Below, one piece after another: positions 43,887 to 51,152 of a stretch of 51,152 bases of DNA (position 1 is the first letter of the stretch; each line of letters starts with the position of its first letter). The translations under genes were made by a program, and so were the position numbers. Under the pieces are notes generated by a model. That model was not told the origin of the DNA. It was given only the letters and a program-made list of their open reading frames with translations, and did no database searches. Source of the stretch: Comamonadaceae bacterium (GTDB lineage: Bacteria; Pseudomonadota; Gammaproteobacteria; Burkholderiales; Burkholderiaceae_C); NCBI GenBank assembly GCA_947450675.1, contig CANFWI010000021.1, positions 1 through 51,152 on the forward strand. Reading direction: 5' to 3'.

Positions 43887-44684
43887 TCAGCTGGTTTCGA
43901 CGGGTTCGGCGATACCGCCGACAACGTGGCTAAAGCCACCATCGACGTAGGTGATTTCGGCGGTCACGCCACTGGCCAGATCGCTCATCAAGAAAGCAGC
44001 AACGTTGCCGACTTCGTCAATCGTCACGTTGCGACGGATCGGCGAGGCGGCAGCCACCGCGCCCAGAATTTTGCCGAAACCGGCAATGCCGCTGGCTGCC
44101 AGCGTTTTGATCGGGCCGGCGCTGATACCGTTGACGCGCATGCCTTTGGGGCCCATGGACTCAGCCATGTAGCGCACCGAGGCTTCCAAGCTGGCTTTGG
44201 CCAATCCCATCGTGTTGTAGTTCGGCAGCACCCGCAGCGCACCCAAATACGTCAGCGTCAGCAAGGCTGATTTTGGGTTGAGGTAGGGCAGGGCTGCCTT
44301 GGCCATGGCCGGAAAGCTGTAGGCGCTGATGTCGTGCGCGACTTTGAAGCCCTCACGCGAGAGACCTTCCAGAAAGTCACCCGCAATGGATTCGCGCGGG
44401 GCGTAGCCAATCGAGTGCACAAAGCCGTCGAAGGTCGGCCAGTGGGCTGACAGGTCAACGAACAATTTGTCGATTTGCGCGTCGTCACCGACATCGCAAT
44501 CGAAGATCAGGGTGGAATCGAAGTCGGCTGCAAATTCGGTGATACGGCCTTTGAAGCGCTCACCTACGTAACTGAAAGCCAGCTCTGCACCTTGTGCGTG
44601 GCAGGCCTTGGCGATGCCATAAGCGATCGAGCGGTTCGACAGCACGCCGGTGATCAGCAGTTTTTTGCCAGTCAGAAATCCCAT
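43887..44684 (-). CDS. fabI: Enoyl-[acyl-carrier-protein] reductase (NADH)
   Basis: 265 residues of the short-chain dehydrogenase family. NAD loop [15 protein letters not shown], catalytic Tyr156 and Lys163 (YNTMGLAK), and Tyr146 in TYLGALR, which are the same numbers as in E. coli FabI. It carries out the last reduction of fatty-acid elongation and is the triclosan target. It is divergent from yejA and ahead of the ligase gene. Confidence 0.97.
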   Translation of the reverse strand: MGFLTGKKLLITGVLSNRSIAYGIAKACHAQGAELAFSYVGERFKGRITEFAADFDSTLIFDCDVGDDAQIDKLFVDLSAHWPTFDGFVHSIGYAPRESIAGDFLEGLSREGFKVAHDISAYSFPAMAKAALPYLNPKSALLTLTYLGALRVLPNYNTMGLAKASLEASVRYMAESMGPKGMRVNGISAGPIKTLAASGIAGFGKILGAVAAASPIRRNVTIDEVGNVAAFLMSDLASGVTAEITYVDGGFSHVVGGIAEPVETS

Positions 44685-44761
44685 GTTCTTTTTCCTATCA
44701 AGATTTGTTAGCCGTCGCCGTTCGCCCAGAACGGGATGGACAGTTAAGGCAGAATTGTCGC

Positions 44762-46579
44762 ATGCGGTATCTGCGTATTGTTGCTGTTTTTCTGACCCTG
44801 GCTTGGGGCCTTGGCGTCAGTGCGTCTGCATGGGCCGGCTATGGCTACGCCCTCTGGGGCGACCTCAAATACCCTGCGGGTTTCAGCCATTTTGACTATG
44901 TCAACCCAGCCGCGCCCAAAGGTGGCGAATTGCGTTTGGTGAGCAATCTGCGCTCCTCGACGTTTGACAAATACAACCCATTCACCATCAAGGGCAGCGC
45001 ACCGGCCTACTTGGCGGATCTGATGTTTGACAGCTTGCTGGTCGGCTCGCTGGACGAAACCGCTGCCGGTTACGGCCTGCTGGCCGAAGACGTGAGAGTG
45101 GCACCAGATGGTTTGAGCGCCACCTTTACGCTGCGCCCGGAAGCCCGATTCCACAACGGTGAGCCGGTGCTGGCTGCCGACGTGAAGCACAGTTTTGACC
45201 TGCTCATGGGCCCTTACACCTCACCGGCGTACAAGACCCTGCTCGAAGACGTGGCCGGCTTGGACGTGTTGGGTGAACGCCGGCTGCGCTACCGCTTCAA
45301 AAAACCAAACCGCGAACTCCCATTGACTGTGGGCGGTTTGCCGGTTTTCAGTCGCAGCTGGGGCATGAAAGATGGCCAGCCCAAAAGCTTTGACAAGGTG
45401 GTGATGGACATTCCCATTGGCAGCGGCCCCTACCAAATCGGGCCGGTGCGTTTCGGCCGGGACATCACTTATGTGCGAGACCCGGACTACTGGGCCAAAG
45501 ATTTGAATGTGCGGCGCGGCATGGTCAACTTTGACCGCATCACTGTCAAAATTTACAAAGACAACACGGCCAAACTGGAAGCGCTGAAGGCCGGAGAGTT
45601 CGATCTCATGCGCTTTTTTTCAGCCGGTGACTGGGCCCGGCGCGTCAACGGCAAGCGCTTTGATTCTGGCGAGTTGGTGAAGGGCGAGTTCAAACACAGC
45701 CTGCCCTCGGGCTTTCAAAGTTATGTCCTCAATGTACGGCGGGACAAGTTCAAAGATGTGCGGGTGCGCGAAGCCTTGGGACTGGCGATTGATTACGAGT
45801 GGATGAACCGGCAGATGTTCTACAACGCGTATCAGCGTGTGGTCGGTTTGTTCGGCAACACGGCCTGCCAAGCCAGCGCTATGCCCAGTCCGCAAGAGAT
45901 GGCGATTTTGTCGCCATGGCGCCAGCAAATTCCCGCAGCCGCATTCGGCCCCATGTTTGCACCTCCGCGCACCGACGCCAATAACACCTTGCGTGACAAC
46001 CTGCGCCGCGCCCGTGACCTGCTGGCTGAAGCTGGCTGGCAGATTCAGGGCGGCGTGTTACGCAACAGCAGCGGTGAGGCCATGGTGCTGGAGTACCTCG
46101 ACAGCAATGAAGGCGGCGCTCGCGTGGTGGCGCCTTGGGCGCGCAACCTCGAAAAGCTCGGCATCCAGCTCAACTACAGGGCCGTCGATTTCGCGCTCTA
46201 CCAGCAACGCCTCAGCAAGTTTGAGTTCGACATCGTGTCGTTGGCCTACGGCGGCACCCACAACCCCGGCCAAGAGTACGCCAACATGTTTGGCAGCCAA
46301 GCCGCCGTCACAGAAGATTCCGGCAACATGGCGGGCGTCAGCAGCCCGGCGGTCGATGCGATCATTGCACGCATGACCAGTGCCAAAACCCAGGCTGATT
46401 TGCTGCCTGCGTGCCGCGCACTGGACCGCGTCATTAGCCACAGCCACTACCTGATTCCACAGTGGACGGCGTCGACACACCGCATGGCCTTCAATGACAA
46501 GCGACTGGCTCGTCCACCTTCAACACCGGCGTATTCCACGGGCGAGGCCTGGGCCATTTTCACTTGGTGGGCGCGCTGA
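44762..46579 (+). CDS. yejA: Peptide ABC transporter, periplasmic binding protein YejA
   Basis: 605 residues from ATG 44762 (an upstream in-frame extension lacks a signal-peptide start). Signal peptide about 1-25 (SAWA-GY), then a cluster C oligopeptide-binding fold with [21 protein letters not shown], a YejA hallmark. It delivers peptides (in E. coli also the antibiotic microcin C) to YejBEF. The operon order A-B-E-F is complete, with overlapping stops and starts, and the promoter would be in the 77 bases upstream of the start shared with fabI. Confidence 0.94.
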   Translation: MRYLRIVAVFLTLAWGLGVSASAWAGYGYALWGDLKYPAGFSHFDYVNPAAPKGGELRLVSNLRSSTFDKYNPFTIKGSAPAYLADLMFDSLLVGSLDETAAGYGLLAEDVRVAPDGLSATFTLRPEARFHNGEPVLAADVKHSFDLLMGPYTSPAYKTLLEDVAGLDVLGERRLRYRFKKPNRELPLTVGGLPVFSRSWGMKDGQPKSFDKVVMDIPIGSGPYQIGPVRFGRDITYVRDPDYWAKDLNVRRGMVNFDRITVKIYKDNTAKLEALKAGEFDLMRFFSAGDWARRVNGKRFDSGELVKGEFKHSLPSGFQSYVLNVRRDKFKDVRVREALGLAIDYEWMNRQMFYNAYQRVVGLFGNTACQASAMPSPQEMAILSPWRQQIPAAAFGPMFAPPRTDANNTLRDNLRRARDLLAEAGWQIQGGVLRNSSGEAMVLEYLDSNEGGARVVAPWARNLEKLGIQLNYRAVDFALYQQRLSKFEFDIVSLAYGGTHNPGQEYANMFGSQAAVTEDSGNMAGVSSPAVDAIIARMTSAKTQADLLPACRALDRVISHSHYLIPQWTASTHRMAFNDKRLARPPSTPAYSTGEAWAIFTWWAR

Positions 46580-47610
46580 TGCTGGCTTACATCCTCAAAC
46601 GTTTGCTGCTGATGGTGCCGACCTTGCTCGGCGTTTTGATCATCACCTTTGCCGTGGTGCAGTTTGTCCCGGGTGGGCCGGTCGAGCAGTATCTTGCTGA
46701 AGCCAAAGCCGGTGCGAGTGGTGGCGGCGCTGAAGGTGGCGGCTTCAGTTACCGCGGTGCGCAGGGCGTTGACCCGAAGCGCATTGAGCAAATCAAAGCG
46801 CTGTATGGCTTTGACAAACCCGCGCATGAACGCTTCTTTCAAATGCTCGGACAGTTCGCCCGTTTTGACTTGGGCACCAGCTTTTTCCAAAACAAAGCCG
46901 TCTCGCAGCTGATCATCGAAAAGCTACCGGTCTCCATCAGCCTGGGTTTGTGGACTTTTCTCATCAGCTACTTGGTAGCAGTGCCGCTGGGCGTCGCCAA
47001 GGCCGTGCGCGCAGGTTCGCGGTTTGACCTCGTCACGACCTTGCTGGTGCTGGTTGGATATGCGATTCCGGGCTTTGTGCTTGGCGTTGTGTTGCTGGTG
47101 GTTTTTGGCGGGCAACTGCAGTGGTTTCCGCTGCGCGGTTTGACATCCAGCAACTGGGATGAGATGAGCTGGGCAGCCCGCGTGGTGGACTATCTGTGGC
47201 ACATCGCCTTGCCGGTCACGGCGATGGTGCTGGGCAGCTTTGCCGTCACCGCGATCTTGACCAAAAACGCTTTTTTGGAAGAGATCCGCAAGCAATACGT
47301 CATCACGGCCAGGGCCAAGGGCTTGGCCGAGCGGCAGGTGCTCTACAAACACGTTTTTCGGAACGCACTGATCCCCATCATCACCGGCTTTCCGGCGGCC
47401 TTTGTGGGTGCTTTTTTCACCGGGTCATTGCTGATTGAAACGCTTTTCTCGCTCGACGGCTTGGGCTTGCTGAGTTATGAAAGTGTCATCCGGCGTGACT
47501 ACCCGGTAGTGCTGGGCACGCTGTATTTCTTCACGCTGATTGGCTTGTTGACCAAGCTGGTGAGTGACCTTTGTTATGTTTGGGTGGATCCGCGTGTACG
47601 GTTTGAGTAA
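46579..47610 (+). CDS. yejB: Peptide ABC transporter permease YejB
   Basis: 343 residues; ATG 46579 overlaps the yejA stop (TGATG). It opens [19 protein letters not shown] as in DppB/OppB permeases, has the EAA loop EEIRKQYVITARAKGLAERQVLYKHVFRNALIPI and six membrane helices. It contains the YejB-typical Gly/Ser-rich periplasmic insertion near residues 45-65. An in-frame start five codons upstream, within yejA, is ignored. Confidence 0.95.
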   Translation: MLAYILKRLLLMVPTLLGVLIITFAVVQFVPGGPVEQYLAEAKAGASGGGAEGGGFSYRGAQGVDPKRIEQIKALYGFDKPAHERFFQMLGQFARFDLGTSFFQNKAVSQLIIEKLPVSISLGLWTFLISYLVAVPLGVAKAVRAGSRFDLVTTLLVLVGYAIPGFVLGVVLLVVFGGQLQWFPLRGLTSSNWDEMSWAARVVDYLWHIALPVTAMVLGSFAVTAILTKNAFLEEIRKQYVITARAKGLAERQVLYKHVFRNALIPIITGFPAAFVGAFFTGSLLIETLFSLDGLGLLSYESVIRRDYPVVLGTLYFFTLIGLLTKLVSDLCYVWVDPRVRFE

Positions 47611-48655
47611 CCCCCCCGATGCGGCGGCCGTGTCTTTGTCGCCATCGCGCAGGGCTTGGCAGCGCTTTCGCCGGAACCGTCTTGGCTTTATTAGCTTGGT
47701 GCTGTTTTGTGCTTTGGTGTTGGTCAGCTTGCTGGCTGAGGTGGTCTCGAATGACCGGCCTTTGCTGCTCAAGTACGAGGGTCGTTATTACTTTCCGATC
47801 GTCACGGTGTACCCGGAAAAAACCTTCGGCGGTGACTTTGAAACAGCCACTGACTACCTGGACCCGTTCATTCGCAACAAGCTGTCGGCGGGGAGCAATT
47901 GGGTGATTTACGCGCCCAACCCTTATGGCCCCAAGACGTTGAATTATTTCGCCAAGGAGCCCAATCCGTCGCGGCCCTCGCGGGACAACTGGCTGGGCAC
48001 TGACGACCGTGGGCGTGACCTGCTGGCGCAACTGATTTATGGCTTTCGGGTCAGCGTGTTGTTTGCCTTGGCCTTGACCTTCACCGGTGTGGTGTTGGGC
48101 GTTTTGTCGGGCGCCCTGCAAGGCTATTTTGGCGGCAAGGTGGACTTGGCTTTTCAGCGCTTCATGGAGGTTTGGGGTTCCATGCCGGAGTTGTATTTTC
48201 TGATCATTTTCAGCGCGGTGTTTGCGCCCAGCATCGCCTTGTTGCTGGTGCTGCTGAGTCTCTTTGGCTGGCTCGGACTGTCTGACTACGTGCGCGCTGA
48301 ATTCTTGCGGAATCGGCAGCTGGACTACGTTCGGGCAGCTCGCGCCATGGGCTTGAGTCCGTGGCAAATCATCTTCCGCCATGTGCTGCCCAACAGCATG
48401 ACGCCGGTGGTGACCTTTTTGCCGTTTCGCATGAGCGCCGCCATTTTGGCCTTGACCTCTTTGGATTTTTTGGGACTGGGCGTGCCGCCCGGAACGCCCT
48501 CCTTGGGTGAGTTGTTGTCGCAAGGTAAAAACAACATTGATGCGTGGTGGATCTCCTTGTCCACCTTCGCCGTGCTTGTGACGACGCTGCTCTTGCTGAC
48601 CTTCATGGGTGATGCCCTGCGCGATGCCCTAGACCCGCGAAAGGCCGACCGATGA
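47576..48655 (+). CDS. yejE: Peptide ABC transporter permease YejE
   Basis: 359 residues from ATG 47576, overlapping yejB by 35 bases; GTGs at 47564 and 47594 are alternatives, and the N terminus (SRRAWQRFRRNRLGFISL) only becomes conserved at about residue 24. DppC/OppC-type permease with a periplasmic N-terminal domain containing the YejE block (YEGRYYFPIVTVYPEKTFGGD, shown in part: FPIVTVYPEKTFGGD) and the EAA loop VRAARAMGLSPWQIIFRHVLPNS. Confidence 0.92.
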   Translation: MFGWIRVYGLSNPPDAAAVSLSPSRRAWQRFRRNRLGFISLVLFCALVLVSLLAEVVSNDRPLLLKYEGRYYFPIVTVYPEKTFGGDFETATDYLDPFIRNKLSAGSNWVIYAPNPYGPKTLNYFAKEPNPSRPSRDNWLGTDDRGRDLLAQLIYGFRVSVLFALALTFTGVVLGVLSGALQGYFGGKVDLAFQRFMEVWGSMPELYFLIIFSAVFAPSIALLLVLLSLFGWLGLSDYVRAEFLRNRQLDYVRAARAMGLSPWQIIFRHVLPNSMTPVVTFLPFRMSAAILALTSLDFLGLGVPPGTPSLGELLSQGKNNIDAWWISLSTFAVLVTTLLLLTFMGDALRDALDPRKADR

Positions 48656-50277
48656 GCAAGCCGAATTTGTTGGACGTGCAAGGTCTGCGCGTCTCTTTCG
48701 CAGGCAAAGAAGTGGTTTGCGGTATCGACTTTTCTATCGCCGCTGGTGAAAAGCTGGCCTTGGTGGGGGAGTCGGGCTCTGGAAAAACCGTCACAGCCTT
48801 GAGTTTGTTGGGTTTGGTACAGGGCGCTCAAACCTCGGGGCAAGCGGTTTTTCGGGGTGTCCAAGACAAAGTTCAAGGCGATTCACAAGCCGACCTGCTG
48901 GCGCTGCCCGAGCGCGACTTGCGCGCTGTTCGCGGTCGTGACATCGCGATGATTTTCCAAGAGCCCATGACGGCCCTGAACCCACTGTTCAGCGTCGGCA
49001 ATCAGATTGCCGAGGTGCTGCAACTCAAAGAAGGATTGAGTCCGGCAGAGGCGCATCAGGCGGCGGTGGCCTTGTTGGCCGACACCGGCATTCCTGAGCC
49101 AGAGCGCCGTTCGCATTCTTTTCCGCATCAGTTGTCCGGCGGGCAAAGGCAGCGCGCCATGATTGCGATGGCCTTGGCTTGTCAACCGCGGCTGTTGCTG
49201 GCCGATGAGCCGACCACGGCGCTGGATGTCAGCTTGCGCGGTCAAATCCTTGACTTGTTGTCGGCGCTGCAACAAAAAAATGGCATGGCCGTGCTGCTCA
49301 TCACGCACGACCTGAACCTGGTTCGCCGCTTTGCAGACCGGATCGCAGTGATGGAAAACGGCTTGATCGTCGAGCAGGGCGCTGTGGCCGATGTCTTCGC
49401 CAACCCGCAACACCCGTACACCCGCAAATTGATGGACAGCCGACCCGTTCGGGATGTGGCCGAGGCTTTTTCAAGCTTAGCGTCCGCCCCCGTGCTGCAA
49501 AGCCAAAACTTGCGCGTCAGCTACCCGGTGCCGATCGCGGGATTTCGCGGCTGGTTCAAAAAAGGTGAATTCGTGGCCGTCAAGTCCGCCAGTTTCACCC
49601 TGCAGAAGGGCCGAACACTAGGCGTCATCGGCGAGTCGGGTTCGGGCAAGTCCACCTTGGCCTTGGCCGTTCTGGGCTTGCACCCAAGTCATGGTGAGTT
49701 ACAACTGGCGGGTAAAATCTGGAGCCGCGACGCCGCCAACAACAAAGCTATCCGGCGGGCGGTGCAGGTGGTTTTTCAAGATCCTTTTTCGTCGCTGTCG
49801 CCGCGTATGACGATTGAAGAAATAGTCGGCGAAGGTCTGCGCGTGCATCAACCGGAGCTCCGTGTTGAGCAGAGATACACAAAAGTCGTCCAAGCTTTGG
49901 CTGCCGTTGGCATGACTGAAACCCAGTTTCCGCGCCTGTTACAACGTTATCCACATGAGTTTTCCGGCGGCCAGCGTCAGCGTGTGGCGATTGCCCGGGC
50001 GCTGATGGTCGAGCCCGACATCTTGGTGCTGGACGAACCTACCAGCGCGCTGGACGTCACAGTTCAAAAACAGGTGCTGGAACTGCTCCAGCGCTTGCAA
50101 CGGGAGCGTGGCCTGAGTTATTTGCTCATCACCCACGATGTCGATGTCATCCGTGCCATGGCGCACGACGTGCTGGTCATGCAAAGCGGTGAAGTGCTTG
50201 AGTCAGGCACGGTAGACCAAGTGCTGTTGTCACCGCAGCATCTTTACACGCGTTCACTGGTGGGACAAACCTCCTGA
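48652..50277 (+). CDS. yejF: Peptide ABC transporter ATPase YejF (two fused ABC domains)
   Basis: 541 residues. Two ABC units: the first has GESGSGKTVT, LSGGQRQRAMI and LLADEPTTALDV; the second has GESGSGKSTL, FSGGQRQRVAIA and LVLDEPTSALDV. YejF is the single fused ATPase of the Yej importer, equivalent to OppD-OppF. The start overlaps the yejE stop (ATGA). It is the last gene of the operon; the next promoter lies about 35 bases after the stop. Confidence 0.96.
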   Translation: MSKPNLLDVQGLRVSFAGKEVVCGIDFSIAAGEKLALVGESGSGKTVTALSLLGLVQGAQTSGQAVFRGVQDKVQGDSQADLLALPERDLRAVRGRDIAMIFQEPMTALNPLFSVGNQIAEVLQLKEGLSPAEAHQAAVALLADTGIPEPERRSHSFPHQLSGGQRQRAMIAMALACQPRLLLADEPTTALDVSLRGQILDLLSALQQKNGMAVLLITHDLNLVRRFADRIAVMENGLIVEQGAVADVFANPQHPYTRKLMDSRPVRDVAEAFSSLASAPVLQSQNLRVSYPVPIAGFRGWFKKGEFVAVKSASFTLQKGRTLGVIGESGSGKSTLALAVLGLHPSHGELQLAGKIWSRDAANNKAIRRAVQVVFQDPFSSLSPRMTIEEIVGEGLRVHQPELRVEQRYTKVVQALAAVGMTETQFPRLLQRYPHEFSGGQRQRVAIARALMVEPDILVLDEPTSALDVTVQKQVLELLQRLQRERGLSYLLITHDVDVIRAMAHDVLVMQSGEVLESGTVDQVLLSPQHLYTRSLVGQTS

Positions 50278-50312
50278 TTCCTCAAAATGCAGCGCGTTTG
50301 GCATGTATTTTG

Positions 50313-50342
50313 TTTACAGAGAGTCCTCTAGGGGGCTACAAT
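50313..50342 (+). promoter_or_regulatory. Sigma-70-like promoter for rimP-nusA
   Basis: A -35 element TTTACA (50313-50318) and a -10 element TACAAT (50337-50342) with an 18-base spacer. Transcription would begin near 50349, giving a leader of about 80 bases before the rimP start. It is downstream of yejF and upstream of the hairpin at 50358. Confidence 0.5.
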
Positions 50343-50357
50343 ACCGACTTCACGACC

Positions 50358-50389
50358 AAATGGGCGGGTTTTCACCGCTCATTTTTTTT
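50358..50389 (+). terminator. Intrinsic-terminator-like hairpin in the rimP leader
   Basis: AAATGGGCGG (50358-50367) pairs with CCGCTCATTT (50375-50384; ten pairs, one G-U) around a 7-base loop, followed by five T. It lies between the predicted promoter at 50313-50342 and the rimP start at 50431, so rather than ending yejF it would truncate rimP transcripts unless prevented: a candidate attenuator. A rimP-leader motif is known in other proteobacteria, but I could not compare the sequences. Confidence 0.6.
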
Positions 50390-50430
50390 GGGCGTTTGTT
50401 TTTGCACTGCGGATGAATTTCAGAGATTGA

Positions 50431-51036
50431 ATGGCTTTACAAGATTTACACAGCACGATTAGTCAAACCGTTACCGGGCTTGGGTACGAGCTGGTTGATG
50501 TTGAGCGCACGACCGGCGGATTGCTGCGCGTGACGATTGACATGCCTTATTTGCCAGGCACGGCCCCCGGCGCAGAGCAACATATCAACGCAGAAGACTG
50601 TGAAAAAGTCACTCGCCAACTTCAGTTTGTACTGGAAGTTGAAGGCACTGAGTATTCCCGGCTGGAGGTCAGCTCGCCCGGAATCGACAGGCCGCTGCGC
50701 ACTGAACAAGATTTTGAGCGTTTTATCGGTGACTTGATTGACATCACCCTCAAAGCACCAATCGGCGTGGCCGCGAGTGCTGGAACGGAGATTTCGGCCA
50801 ATCGCAAAAAATTTCGCGGCACGCTAGAGCGTGTCGAGACCGGCTGGCAAATCGTCTGGGCTGAAGAGCCTGATGTCAAGCCCGGTCAAAAAGTGAGCAA
50901 GCACAGAGTTCCCGCGCCTTTGCAGGCGCTGGGCTTCACGCTAGACGAGATTGCCCAGGCGCGTTTGGCGCCCGTGGTGGACTTCAAGGGACGCCGCCCC
51001 AAAAGCGTCCCGACTGTAGACAAACAGACTGAGTAA
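50431..51036 (+). CDS. rimP: Ribosome maturation factor RimP
   Basis: 201 residues. RimP helps 30S subunit assembly. N-terminal domain with GYELVDVERTTGGLLRVTIDMP in part (LVDVERTTGGLLRVTID), then the CEKVTRQLQFVLEVE and RLEVSSPGIDRPLRTEQDFERF blocks (Asp of SSPGIDRPL is characteristic), and a C-terminal SH3-like domain. It is somewhat longer than E. coli RimP (150) through C-terminal additions (DFKGRRPKSVPTVDKQTE). nusA follows 24 bases later, the conserved rimP-nusA-infB operon. Confidence 0.96.
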   Translation: MALQDLHSTISQTVTGLGYELVDVERTTGGLLRVTIDMPYLPGTAPGAEQHINAEDCEKVTRQLQFVLEVEGTEYSRLEVSSPGIDRPLRTEQDFERFIGDLIDITLKAPIGVAASAGTEISANRKKFRGTLERVETGWQIVWAEEPDVKPGQKVSKHRVPAPLQALGFTLDEIAQARLAPVVDFKGRRPKSVPTVDKQTE

Positions 51037-51059
51037 TAAGAGAAAGGCAGGCTTGTGAA

Positions 51060-51152
51060 ATGAATCGCGAACTGTTGATGTTGGTTGATGCCATATCGCG
51101 TGAGAAGAATGTTGAACGTGACGTCGTTTTTGGTGCCGTCGAGCTCGCGCTC
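51060..51152 (+). CDS. nusA: Transcription factor NusA, N-terminal part
   Basis: The first 31 residues of NusA (NRELLMLVDAISREKNVER, then VVFGAVELAL) run to the edge of the window. NusA regulates pausing, termination and antitermination by RNA polymerase. The family N terminus, which contacts the polymerase flap, is clearly recognisable. It follows rimP as usual; the ribosome site AGAAAGGCAGGC lies just upstream. Confidence 0.95.
   Translation, partial: MNRELLMLVDAISREKNVERDVVFGAVELAL

Noticed and set aside
47531-48523. A 330-residue antisense frame over yejE
   Set aside because: Gln/His-rich shadow of a clearly conserved permease; not a gene.
1-51152. CRISPR arrays, insertion sequences or prophage genes
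   Set aside because: No regularly spaced repeats, transposase motifs or phage-type proteins were found on either strand.

Overview
The window is a contiguous, gene-dense stretch of a bacterial chromosome, about 57 protein genes and one tRNA. Protein sequences and gene neighbourhoods (mfd beside ispD-ispF, pepA-holC, lptF-lptG, rimP-nusA, psd followed by an MCE transport cluster) point to a betaproteobacterium of the order Burkholderiales, most likely Comamonadaceae (Rhodoferax/Polaromonas-like). The taxonomy is inferred from protein resemblance and gene order, not from a marker-gene comparison. Most of the window is ordinary core genome; no insertion sequence, prophage, integrase or CRISPR array was found, and no gap without a gene exceeds about 200 bases.

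Layout. 1-1.6 kb: the 3' end of dihydrolipoamide dehydrogenase, a small membrane protein and a secreted NlpC/P60 hydrolase. 1.7-5.3 kb: phosphatidylserine decarboxylase in a tightly overlapping run with an MlaE-like permease, an MCE protein, a lipoprotein and a small unknown protein; no ATPase gene accompanies them. 5.3-9.9 kb: a DUF6172 protein, a DEAD-box RNA helicase, thioredoxin TrxC, a YegD-like Hsp70 and two unknown proteins. 10-15.7 kb: serB and mfd, divergent from ispD-ispF (isoprenoid precursors). 15.7-18.7 kb: an OmpR/EnvZ-type two-component system and a small outer-membrane barrel protein. 18.9-24.6 kb: N-formylglutamate amidohydrolase, an FAD oxidoreductase, an RNase D-like exonuclease, pyrD, rpiA and hydroxypyruvate isomerase. 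24.6-29.5 kb: a PLP aminotransferase, a CysB-type regulator and a sirohydrochlorin chelatase (a sulfur/siroheme-flavoured trio), then lptG and lptF for LPS export. 29.5-34.8 kb: pepA-holC-unknown, a branched-chain amino-acid binding protein and a K+/H+ antiporter.

34.8-38.6 kb is the one accessory-looking stretch: a 5'-truncated, divergent DAACS-type transporter abuts, on the opposite strand, the orphan tail of another reading frame. After it comes a same-strand run of a flavin reductase fused to an FCD-like effector domain, a zinc alcohol dehydrogenase and a type II lumazine synthase (RibH2), ending at a hairpin and tRNA-Ser(GGA). It looks like a flavin-linked catabolic module that has been partly deleted.

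38.7-51.2 kb returns to core genes: DUF2237, an SPFH/NfeD membrane-quality pair, a large PLP amino-acid decarboxylase, a periplasmic ATP-dependent DNA ligase beside fabI, the complete yejABEF peptide importer, and rimP-nusA, which is preceded by a promoter followed by an intrinsic-terminator-like hairpin, i.e. a probable transcription attenuator.
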